Shown: positions 8,536 to 15,599 of the stretch, in pieces | Position numbering within the stretch: position 1 is the stretch's first letter | Layout of the letters: every line of letters begins with the position of its first letter | DNA from: an uncultured Blautia sp. | GTDB taxonomy: Bacteria; Bacillota; Clostridia; Lachnospirales; Lachnospiraceae | NCBI GenBank assembly: GCA_934371915.1 | Contig: CAKROE010000021.1 | Location: forward strand, 1-32,931 | Length of the DNA stretch: 32,931 nt | Direction of reading: 5' to 3' | Program-made: the position numbers and the translations under genes | The notes under the pieces: model-generated | The model's database searches: none | What the model was told of the DNA's origin: nothing | The model's input: only the letters and a program-made list of their open reading frames with translations

Positions 8536-9823
8536 TTGTCACACTCGCTTTCTTTCTTGAAAGAATCAAAATCACTACAAATGTAATCATCTCAGAGGCA
8601 AGGAAAGACAGCCAGACACCGTTCATTCCGAGAATTTCGGACAAAATAACTGCACAGATCACAATGGCGATCGCACCTCGCAGCAACGAGCCAATGATAG
8701 CCGGACGGGCATTTGCCGTTGCGGAAAAATAAGCCACCAGCAGAATGTTGATGCCGGCAAATAAAAATCCAAGGAAATACAGCTGCAGTCCGGTATGTGC
8801 ATACTTAAGAAGCATTGCATTATTTTCGCTGTTAAAAACCGCAACAAGCGGGTCGGTAAATACCCAGACAAAGACAACCATCACAATTTCCACTACAAGA
8901 GCGCTGTTTAAGCCCCAGCGGAGCAGTTTTCTGACTGTTTTCTGGTTACCTTTTCCATAACTTTCACTGATCAGCGGCTGTACGCCCTGTGCCAGACCAT
9001 TCAGGATCGACATACCGACAATAGACAGATTCGCAACGATTCCATAAGCTGCAACTCCGATACTTCCTGCAATTCCAAGAATCAAAAAATTAAATACCAG
9101 CGCGATCACTGCGGAAGAAATCTCGCCGACAAACGCCGAAACACCAAGCTGACAGCAGGAAAGCAGATGCCGCAGAGACAGTTTTTTCCATTTGAAACCG
9201 ATGTGGCATTTTTTGCTCAGATAATGTGTCATACAGACGGACATCGTGACAACCGGACAAAATGCCGTTGCAAGTGCCGCACCGGAGAATCCGAGTCCGG
9301 CCGGAAAGATAAAAATATAGTCGAACACAATATTAAAAATACTTCCTGCAAGGGAGCCTGCCATTGCAATGGATGTCGCATGATCGTTTCTTGCAAATGC
9401 CGTAACTGAATAATTTGACATAAAAAACGGTGATGCCATGAGAATAATGCGCAGATAGGTTTTTCCCAGTGCAACCAGACCTGTATCTGCCCCAAGCAGT
9501 GCCAGACATTTATCCGGAATAAAAATTCCCAGCAGTACAAACGGAATGCTGATCAGTACGCTCCATGCAATTGCCTGTGTAAAATAATGATCTGCCTTTT
9601 CTCCTTTTGCTTTACTGATGCCGTATCTCGTCGCGGAGCCGATGCCGATCATAGATCCTATCGCATAGATGAGACCATACACCGGAAGGATCAGATTAAG
9701 AACCGCCAGTCCGTCCGCCCCCGCATAAACAGAGATAAAAAAAGTGTCTGCCAGAACATAGACGGAAACACCGACCATACCGGCAACACTCTGAAATACA
9801 TATTTTGAAAATCTTTGTAACAT
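8522..9823 (-). CDS. MATE-family multidrug/sodium antiporter
   Basis: A 433-aa protein with 12 predicted membrane segments in two homologous halves. MATE signatures include VYVLADTFFISVYAGADGLA at the N-terminus, GIGSATRYGISKAKGEKA after helix 2, and the matching NGLAQGVQPLISESYGKGN in the second half. Members export cationic compounds in exchange for Na+ or H+. The N-terminus is a little short for the MepA-like group (its start is MLQRFSKYVFQSV), but GGGGTGA sits 6 nt before the ATG and a promoter lies just upstream, so I see no truncation. First gene of a two-gene operon with the AEC transporter. The pairing suggests joint export of a metabolite or toxin, which is inference only. Confidence 0.92.
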   Translation of the reverse strand: MLQRFSKYVFQSVAGMVGVSVYVLADTFFISVYAGADGLAVLNLILPVYGLIYAIGSMIGIGSATRYGISKAKGEKADHYFTQAIAWSVLISIPFVLLGIFIPDKCLALLGADTGLVALGKTYLRIILMASPFFMSNYSVTAFARNDHATSIAMAGSLAGSIFNIVFDYIFIFPAGLGFSGAALATAFCPVVTMSVCMTHYLSKKCHIGFKWKKLSLRHLLSCCQLGVSAFVGEISSAVIALVFNFLILGIAGSIGVAAYGIVANLSIVGMSILNGLAQGVQPLISESYGKGNQKTVRKLLRWGLNSALVVEIVMVVFVWVFTDPLVAVFNSENNAMLLKYAHTGLQLYFLGFLFAGINILLVAYFSATANARPAIIGSLLRGAIAIVICAVILSEILGMNGVWLSFLASEMITFVVILILSRKKASVTNDNI

Positions 9824-9852
9824 TGATTCACCCCATCTTTATTATCTCTTGC

Positions 9853-9881
9853 ATTATAAAGAAAATCACATAAAAAGACAA
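9853..9881 (-). promoter_or_regulatory. promoter of the MATE-AEC operon
   Basis: On the minus strand TTGTCT (9881-9876), 17-bp spacer, TATAAT (9858-9853). It starts only a few bases after the terminator of the preceding surface-protein operon, so the two units are cleanly insulated. Confidence 0.75.
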
Positions 9882-9883
9882 GG

Positions 9884-9914
9884 AAAAAGCCCCGGAAAAT
9901 GCAAATTCCGAAGC
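9884..9914 (-). terminator. terminator of the surface-protein operon
   Basis: On the minus strand a 9-bp stem GCTTCGGAA/TTCCGGGGC (two G-U pairs), 8-nt loop, followed by TTTTT. It lies 28 bp after the stop codon of the 218-aa secreted protein. The plus strand also has a T-run, so it may act both ways. Confidence 0.8.
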
Positions 9915-9941
9915 TTTTTTCATGAGATTATGAACTGGAGT

Positions 9942-10598
9942 TTATTTGAACATTATGATGCTGTACGGGTCTATATTATAATTTTTGCGATTGAATATAG
10001 ACGCATCAATGCTGGAGTTTTTCTTTGGTTTCTTTATGGTTAATTTGTTACCAAATGATACAAAACATTTGGAAATTTTGCCATTTACACAGTAATCGGC
10101 ATGTGGCTGTCCCCAGTTCTTTTTCATTTCATATTTAATTGTAACCTTTTTGTTTTTGTATTTTTTGTAGCTTACTACTGCAACGTTGGTTTTCTTAAAC
10201 TGATTTGTAATGTCCTGACCATTGACTGTTACTTTTTTGTATGGATTGACATACTTGTTTACAACTACCTTCTGTTTGTAAGTAACTCCCTGAAGCTTGT
10301 AAGAAACATATGTTGTACCTGTTTTTTTCGGCAGTACATAAACAGCATAGCCCCAGCTATTCTTACGGCAGCTGACTGTTGCTACTGATTTCTTAGATGA
10401 TTTCAGGGATGTAAACTTTGTCTTTTCTGAGTTAGTTACCTGCTGTGCGTTGTCATAATATTTTGTCTTTGGATAATAGATTACATAAGAAGTATCTGCT
10501 TTTTTTACTGTAGATGCTGCCTGTACTCCGACCGGAGCGATCACTGCCATGGTCAGCACCAGAAGCAGTGCCAGAAATCTTTTTACTGTTTTCTTCAT
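9942..10598 (-). CDS. Lys-rich secreted protein with Ig-like region
   Basis: A 218-aa exported protein of unknown function. Residues 1-27 form a signal peptide (KKTVKRF, then LALLLVLTMAVIAPV, then VQAAS). The mature part is very rich in Lys and Tyr. It has one stretch resembling a bacterial Ig-like (Big2-type) domain, with SLKSSKKSVATVS followed by KKTGTTYVSYKL, then a second beta-rich half with NKYVNPYKKVTVNGQDIT. Three cysteines are present. The ATG at 10598 is set by AGGAGG 8 nt upstream; the open frame to 10658 runs into the end of the gene before it. It follows the 550-aa surface protein by 23 bp with no promoter visible, so the two form an operon that ends at the terminator at 9884-9914. 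Confidence 0.75.
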   Translation of the reverse strand: MKKTVKRFLALLLVLTMAVIAPVGVQAASTVKKADTSYVIYYPKTKYYDNAQQVTNSEKTKFTSLKSSKKSVATVSCRKNSWGYAVYVLPKKTGTTYVSYKLQGVTYKQKVVVNKYVNPYKKVTVNGQDITNQFKKTNVAVVSYKKYKNKKVTIKYEMKKNWGQPHADYCVNGKISKCFVSFGNKLTIKKPKKNSSIDASIFNRKNYNIDPYSIIMFK

Positions 10599-10621
10599 GA
10601 ACTCTTTCCTCCTGAAATTTT

Positions 10622-12274
10622 TTATCGTCTGGTCTTTACGGTTTTTGCGCCGGACCATGAAGAATAATATTTTTTGCTGCCGGATTTTTTGTATGTACGG
10701 ACTCTGACGTAGTATTTTTTGTTACCTTTTAAGCGTTTTACAGTCAGAGAGGTTCCGCTGATCGTCTTTGTCTTCGCGCCTTTGAAATTGCTGTTCAGAG
10801 AATACTGTACCTGGTATCCGGTTGCTGTTGCTGCGGAAAGTTTCCTTACTTTTACTGTAAAGCCTTTTGATTTTTTGCTGAGTTTTGAAACAGTTGTGGC
10901 ACGTGGATTGATCGTGTAGCTTCTCTTCATTGTGCCGCTGTAGTTGCCTTTCAGCGTGATCTTAACAGTATGTCTTCCGGCGGATTTGCTGTCTCTGTCA
11001 TAGCTTACACTATAGGATGAACGGCTGAGTGCATTTCCGTTTGCATCTGTAACTGTAACAGCCGGTTTCTTTGCTTTGCCATTGTAGGTATAGGAAGTTG
11101 CAGAAAGATTTACGGATGTCGGGCGGTAAATCGTGGATGTTGTAGTTTCACCGCAGTCAGAACATTTGCGGACAAGTCTGCCATTCTGATTCGGGGTTGC
11201 TTTCGTTACGGAAGAAGTCTTCCATGAATGCTGATGAGTGTTTACACTGAAAGTATACTCACTGGCGTCACCTGAATATCCAAAGTACAATGTAGTTCCT
11301 TTTTCCAGTGTTTTCTCCTGCTTATCGTATCCATATATGTAGTAGTCTGCTAATTTATCACCACTTTCATTGTACATCTCCATACCAAATCTTCCATTGG
11401 TAATGATCGTATATTTTCCTGTTGCGGGAGCTGTAAACTTATAATAATCTTCGTCTCCGCCAAGTCCGATGATTCCATAATACATTCTATTCAGAGAAAT
11501 TTCTCTCGCCTCGTACCAGTTTTCTTTCTGAGCAAAATAATTCTCCGGGAATGATTCCTTTACCGGTTTGAATTCCAAAGCCAGTTTATAATTCGTACAA
11601 TTAAACCCCCTTCCGCCAATCAGATAGGTAGTCCCTTTTGACAGTGGGAACGTATTCACCCATGGATTATAATGTAGAACGAGGCCACATCCGTCTATTT
11701 CTTCACTGGTTTCCTCAACTGCAATTACTGGCTTTACAAATATATTATACCCCTCTGTTGATGTGGTCGAACTTGTAATCGTCAGTATACCCGCTGTCTG
11801 TGGTGTAAATCTGTAGTATGCGTCATTTGAATTCCCATAATTTCCCGACACTACCGCACGGTTATTTTTTAATGTAATCGTACCTCTTATATCTGATGCA
11901 TTTACCGCCTGTGTTGCGATCTGCGTATCTGCATCGTCAGAAAAAACATCCTCCTCATCTTCTGCTGCCTGCACGGAAATTTCTCCATCCTCATAATCGT
12001 CGGATGCATCATCTGTAAGGATCTCCGGCTCTGTGTCTGCATCAGCGATCTCAACGGCTGTGTCATCTGTCTCATCTGCAAATGAAATTTCATCATCTGC
12101 TGTTTCCTGTGCTGCTTCTGCAAATGAATTTTCACCATCTGCTTCTGTCTGCGTTTCTTCAGCATCGAATACAACGGCTGTGTCATCTGTAAAATCTGCC
12201 GCTGCCACCGGTGCTGCGGCTGTCACACTCATTGCCGCCGTAAGTAATAATGCAAGTACCTTTTCTTTCTTCAT
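10622..12274 (-). CDS. secreted surface protein with MBG-like and FN3 domains
   Basis: A 550-aa exported protein. Residues 1-26 are a signal peptide. A very acidic, Ala/Asp/Glu-rich spacer follows to about 120. Two beta-sandwich regions of the PPC type then cover about 130-240 and 245-345 (YYRFTPQTAGILTITSS and YYKFTAPATGKYTIITNG are the repeat hallmarks). Next is a CSDCG cysteine-pair motif near 375, an MBG/YDG-like domain (YTYNGKAKKPAVTVTD) around 385-455, and a C-terminal FN3 domain (GYQVQY ... YYVRVRTYKKSGSK) resembling the small protein at 4721. No LPxTG or membrane anchor is seen. AAAAGGAGAG precedes the ATG. The only promoter-like element upstream is the ECF-type copy B. A role at the cell surface is likely; ligand unknown. 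Confidence 0.85.
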   Translation of the reverse strand: MKKEKVLALLLTAAMSVTAAAPVAAADFTDDTAVVFDAEETQTEADGENSFAEAAQETADDEISFADETDDTAVEIADADTEPEILTDDASDDYEDGEISVQAAEDEEDVFSDDADTQIATQAVNASDIRGTITLKNNRAVVSGNYGNSNDAYYRFTPQTAGILTITSSTTSTEGYNIFVKPVIAVEETSEEIDGCGLVLHYNPWVNTFPLSKGTTYLIGGRGFNCTNYKLALEFKPVKESFPENYFAQKENWYEAREISLNRMYYGIIGLGGDEDYYKFTAPATGKYTIITNGRFGMEMYNESGDKLADYYIYGYDKQEKTLEKGTTLYFGYSGDASEYTFSVNTHQHSWKTSSVTKATPNQNGRLVRKCSDCGETTTSTIYRPTSVNLSATSYTYNGKAKKPAVTVTDANGNALSRSSYSVSYDRDSKSAGRHTVKITLKGNYSGTMKRSYTINPRATTVSKLSKKSKGFTVKVRKLSAATATGYQVQYSLNSNFKGAKTKTISGTSLTVKRLKGNKKYYVRVRTYKKSGSKKYYSSWSGAKTVKTRR

Positions 12275-12317
12275 GATTGTCTCTCCTTTTCTTGTCTTGT
12301 TTTATTTGCTTTGTACT

Positions 12318-12350
12318 ATATAGACAAGAGTTCTTTTTAAAAAGTTTTAT
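12318..12350 (-). promoter_or_regulatory. ECF-type promoter element, copy B
   Basis: On the minus strand AAAC (12347-12344), 18 bp, GTCTATATAG (GTC at 12325-12323). This is the only promoter-like sequence in the 100 bp between the BspA-like gene and the 550-aa surface protein. There is no accompanying TTGAC/TAAAAT part here, because the upstream gene ends too close. Confidence 0.6.
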
Positions 12351-12375
12351 AAATTTAAAATTTTTTTCAAATTTT

Positions 12376-14709
12376 TTATTTTACAGTAACTTTGCATTTG
12401 ACGGTCTTGTTTCCGGACTTCACAGTGATCACAGCAGTACCTTTTTTCTTTGCGGTGATCTTTCCTTTGGAATTGACGGTTGCAACCTTTTTGTTGCTGG
12501 ATTTGTAAGTCACTTTCTGAAGACTTGTAAGTGGTGCAATGACCGGTTTTAATGTTGCACTCTGTTTTCTTTTCAGTTTCAGTTTTTTGGCAACACCGGA
12601 GATCTTCGTTGTCTTTACAGCTTTTTTCTGTACGGTGACTGTAATGTTTTTCTTTAATCCGCTCTTTAAAGTAACGGTGATCGTTGCTTTGCCTTTTTTC
12701 TTGCCGGCTGTGATGGTGCTGGTTCCGTTCGCTCTGCCGGTAACCTTTGCAATGGATGTATTGCTGGATTTCCAGGATACGATGGAGTCACCTTTTGCAA
12801 GTCCGCTTACTTTCAGAACTGTTGTTTTCTGTCTGAATTTCAGTGGGAATTTCGCTGCAGTGACTTTGATCGTCGGAGTCAGTTTGCTGCCGTTATTTCT
12901 TGTTTCTTTTGTTCCGCATACGCTGCAGGTTCTTGCCTGAACCGCTGGTGCCAGTACTGTGGCTTCTGAAACAGTTTCCCATGCAGAGAAATGATGGCCT
13001 GCCGGGATTTCTTCTGAAGATTCCACATAGCCGCAGATGCTGCAGAAGGTTTCTTTCCTGCCAGGCTGTGTACAGGAATTCGGGTAAGTATACGTCCGTG
13101 TAATCATCTGGTGTTTATGGTCCTGACCATATTCAAAATAAACCTTTGCATTAAAAAATCTGTCACTGTTTAAGTTCGCTGCGATCCACTCTTCTCTGGT
13201 ACCTCTGTAACAGATTTTTTTGATCGGCATGTAGTCTGTAACGAAATTCGTTGTGAAGCTGCTGACAGACTTAGGTAAAATCATTGTGTTCAAACCGGAG
13301 CAGGCTGCAAATGCCTCTTCTTCTACAGTCTTAACGCCTTCTTCAATATCAAGTTCTTCAAGTCCCGTACATTTCCCAAAAGCTGACTTGCCGATTGTTT
13401 CGACAGTTCCCGGGATTTTCAGTTTTTTGATTCCACTGCATCCCCAAAATGCATTTTTTCCGATTGTTTTGATGTTTTCCGGTATCTCAATGCCCGTCAG
13501 ACCACTGCATCCATAAAAAGCAGATTCTGCAATCGTTGTAATCTTTTTCGGTATTTCAATACTTTCAAAACTGCTGCAGTTATAAAATGCTGATTCACTA
13601 ATACTGCTCACATCTGAAAAATCAAACTGCTTCAGGGATTTACAGTCAAAGAACGCAGATTTTCCGATTGACTTCATTCTACTGCCCGGCAGATCCGCTT
13701 CCGTCAGAGCAGAGCAGTTAAGAAAGGTATATTCCCCAAGCATGATCATTGTGGATTCTTTTACTTTTATGCTTTTAAGTGATGTACAACCTTCAAATGC
13801 ATTTTTTTTCGTCAAAAAATTCCCTGTAAATTCCGCACTTTCAAGCCCCGTACAGTCTTTAAATGCACACTCACCAAGCTGAATCACTTTCAGTCCGCTG
13901 GCATTGGCTTTTCCTGTAACAGAGATATTCTCAAGCTTTTTACTGCCTTCAAATGCACTGTTGCCGATTTTGGACAGGGTACCCTTAATGGTAACCGTTT
14001 TAAGTGCCGGATACTGCATAAAGTTTCGTTCGCCCAGTGTTGTGATTCCATCTTCTATGATCACATCTGTGATTTTTTCTTTATAGTTAAACCATGGTGA
14101 CCAGTCCGGTGTTGAGCCATTACCATCTTCGGCATTCTCTATTACAAGTGTGCCGCTTTCATAGAAGGTCCATTTAATACTGATTCCCTTTGTTTCATCC
14201 TTTAAAGTATCACTGTAGATTTCTTTTCCATATTCCGTATCGGCTGCTTCTGCGCTTCCGTCAGAAAAAGCTGCGATATCTGCGTTGTCGTCGAAGACTG
14301 ATTCAGCAGCATCAGAAACTGTGCTCTCATCAATGGTACTTTCATCGGAAGTTTCCTGCTCTTCCTCAATCTGGATTTCATCGTTTGCAGGTTCGTTGTT
14401 TATGGTTTCATCATTTGCGGATTGGTCATTTGTAATCTCGCTGTTTACGGTCTGATTATTTGTGGTTTCATCATTCGAATCGGTGAATGAAACGTCTGTA
14501 CCTTCATCATCTGAAGTCATTGTTTCCGGAGCCGCCTCAAATGCTGCTTCCCATACTTCTGCGGATTCTGTTGCAATGTCAGATTCTGCATTTGCAGTAT
14601 CCGCCGTCGCAGTTTGCTCATTTGCCGCAAATACAACGGTTTCTGCCGGAACTGCGGACAGGATCATCGCCGTCGATAACCCGATTGTCATAATTTGTTT
14701 CAGTTTCAT
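12376..14709 (-). CDS. BspA-like leucine-rich repeat surface protein with Big2 domains
   Basis: A 777-aa exported protein. Residues 1-29 are a signal peptide. An acidic Glu/Asp/Asn/Thr-rich spacer contains short degenerate repeats (ETTNNQTVNSEITNDQ-like). From about 185 to 490 there are roughly ten BspA/Treponema-type leucine-rich repeats (I..SAF..C..L..I.IP..I.TI). Then comes a cysteine-pair region with CSICG and CSVCG, and two C-terminal Big2 Ig-like domains (about 615-690 and 700-777; SIVSWKSSNTSIAKV and KVTYKSSNKKVATV). Such proteins typically bind host or bacterial surface ligands. AAGGAGG precedes the ATG. The promoter region is shared with the divergent HTH gene and holds the palindrome at 14759-14772. 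No wall-sorting signal is present. Confidence 0.92.
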   Translation of the reverse strand: MKLKQIMTIGLSTAMILSAVPAETVVFAANEQTATADTANAESDIATESAEVWEAAFEAAPETMTSDDEGTDVSFTDSNDETTNNQTVNSEITNDQSANDETINNEPANDEIQIEEEQETSDESTIDESTVSDAAESVFDDNADIAAFSDGSAEAADTEYGKEIYSDTLKDETKGISIKWTFYESGTLVIENAEDGNGSTPDWSPWFNYKEKITDVIIEDGITTLGERNFMQYPALKTVTIKGTLSKIGNSAFEGSKKLENISVTGKANASGLKVIQLGECAFKDCTGLESAEFTGNFLTKKNAFEGCTSLKSIKVKESTMIMLGEYTFLNCSALTEADLPGSRMKSIGKSAFFDCKSLKQFDFSDVSSISESAFYNCSSFESIEIPKKITTIAESAFYGCSGLTGIEIPENIKTIGKNAFWGCSGIKKLKIPGTVETIGKSAFGKCTGLEELDIEEGVKTVEEEAFAACSGLNTMILPKSVSSFTTNFVTDYMPIKKICYRGTREEWIAANLNSDRFFNAKVYFEYGQDHKHQMITRTYTYPNSCTQPGRKETFCSICGYVESSEEIPAGHHFSAWETVSEATVLAPAVQARTCSVCGTKETRNNGSKLTPTIKVTAAKFPLKFRQKTTVLKVSGLAKGDSIVSWKSSNTSIAKVTGRANGTSTITAGKKKGKATITVTLKSGLKKNITVTVQKKAVKTTKISGVAKKLKLKRKQSATLKPVIAPLTSLQKVTYKSSNKKVATVNSKGKITAKKKGTAVITVKSGNKTVKCKVTVK

Positions 14710-14758
14710 CTCTTATGTCCTCCTTATGTGATGTGTGTATTAACCGGTGTCGAATATA

Positions 14759-14772
14759 CACGATATATCGTG
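14759..14772. promoter_or_regulatory. perfect palindromic operator candidate
   Basis: CACGATATATCGTG is a perfect 14-bp palindrome; flanking TATA/CATA extends the symmetry almost to 22 bp. It lies in the 114-bp divergent gap between the BspA-like gene and the HTH regulator, 51 bp before the HTH start, a natural binding site for that regulator. Not shown to be bound by anything. Confidence 0.5.
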
Positions 14773-14823
14773 CATATATAGTATGACATCTATGCTACCA
14801 TTTCCTAAACAGGAGGTATTGCC

Positions 14824-15042
14824 ATGATTTCATATGATCCTTTCTGGCAGACGCTTCGCCAGAGAGATATTTCCACTTACCAGTTAATATATGAGCACGG
14901 CATTCTGCCGGACACGATTCAGCGGCTGCGTAGCGGCAAAACTGTCACTACACGTACGCTCAATACTCTTTGCAGTGTCATTGGCTGCCAGATCTCTGAC
15001 ATTGTGACATTCGTGCCAGATGATACCTCTGATAAACTTTAA
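14824..15042 (+). CDS. Cro/C1-type HTH regulator (HTH_26 type)
   Basis: A 72-aa DNA-binding protein. The helix-turn-helix is readable: STYQLIYEHGILPDTIQRLRSGK (about residues 18-40), followed by TTRTLNTLCSVIGCQISDIVTFVPD, the usual C-terminal helix pair of YozG/HTH_26 proteins. It has a strong AGGAGG 8 nt before the ATG. It is one of only three plus-strand genes, divergent from the BspA-like gene across the palindrome at 14759-14772, and ends at the terminator at 15068-15099. It probably represses itself and/or the surface-protein gene; this is inferred from position. Confidence 0.85.
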   Translation: MISYDPFWQTLRQRDISTYQLIYEHGILPDTIQRLRSGKTVTTRTLNTLCSVIGCQISDIVTFVPDDTSDKL

Positions 15043-15067
15043 CCTCTGGACAAATAACCGTACCCTT

Positions 15068-15099
15068 GCCTGTCTTACAATATGTAGACAGGCTTTTTT
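15068..15099 (+). terminator. terminator of the HTH gene
   Basis: GCCTGTC (15068-15074) pairs with GACAGGC (15087-15093) around a 12-nt loop, then TTTTTT. It overlaps, on the opposite strand, the -10-like part of promoter-module copy C. Confidence 0.8.
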
Positions 15100-15170
15100 C
15101 GAAAAAGTTTCAGTTTTTTCGATTTTTTTGTTTCTTTATAGATTTTATAACATCTATATTTTATAGTCAA
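15087..15170 (-). promoter_or_regulatory. promoter module copy C (sigma-A plus ECF-type), no adjacent gene
   Basis: On the minus strand TTGACT (15170-15165), 17 bp, TAAAAT (15147-15142) within TAGAT-N8-ATCTA. It is followed by AAAC (15110-15107), 17 bp and GTCTACATA (GTC at 15089-15087). It is the same module as at 5203-5301 and 18396-18490. The first downstream gene on this strand is the BspA-like gene, 380 bp away, so a transcript would run antisense through the HTH gene and its terminator hairpin. Confidence 0.5.
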
Positions 15171-15202
15171 TAAAACATCTATATCGGATATTGTTTGCCC
15201 AA

Positions 15203-15561
15203 TGACCTGCTTAGCACTTTCTACTCTCTGAGACATCCCAAGTTCGAGATTTCGTTGACCTGCTCAATGTTTTCCCTCTTCCAGGGTATCCCAAACCGCA
15301 ATTTCTGTTACCTCGTCAGGCTCTTTCCCATTCCTTAGTCACCCTAAAACTCGATTTCAGATGACTCGCTCCGCACTTTCTATTCTCTGGGACATCCCAA
15401 ATTCGAGATTTCGTTGACCTGCTCAATGTTTTCCCTCTTCCGGGGTATCCCAAATCTCAATTTCAGTTACCTCGTCAGGCACTTTCTCATTCCTAAGTCA
15501 CCCTGAACCCCATTTCCAGGTGACCTGCTGGCTCTTATCTTCCAGACAGGTCATCCTGACT
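15203..15561. repeat. 53-bp tandem repeat array with 159-bp higher-order period
   Basis: Six full units of exactly 53 bp start at 15203, 15256, 15309, 15362, 15415 and 15468, with a partial seventh from 15521. Neighbouring units are diverged, but units 1/4, 2/5 and 3/6 match closely (about 7, 4 and 9 differences in 53), so a three-unit block of 159 bp was duplicated. Shared words are TGACCTGCTC near the start, CATCCCAAA or TATCCCAAA in the middle and ATTTC near the end. No long open frame runs through it. It fills the gap between the tethered-sigma gene and promoter module C. Confidence 0.9.
15521..15553. repeat. hairpin formed by the last, partial repeat unit
   Basis: TGACCTG-CTGG pairs with CCAG-A-CAGGTCA (11 bp with one bulged A) around a 10-nt loop. 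It lies 47 bp beyond the stop codon of the tethered sigma gene and could act as its mRNA 3' end structure, though there is no T-run. Confidence 0.6.
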
Positions 15562-15599
15562 ATCTGTGTACAGTTGGAGATTGCAGCTGGATATTACAC

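Noticed and set aside
13100..14200. LRR-coding DNA as a separate DNA repeat feature
   Set aside because: The periodicity is explained by the protein repeats and the units are strongly diverged at the DNA level.
15068..15099. Treating promoter-module copy C as only a terminator coincidence
   Set aside because: The terminator explains the GACAGGC part, but not the upstream TTGACT-N17-TAAAAT and TAGAT/ATCTA core shared with copies A and D, so I kept both annotations.
15203..15561. The 53-bp units as a CRISPR array
   Set aside because: There is no constant repeat separated by unique spacers: whole units are related, similarity is highest every third unit, and no cas genes are present.
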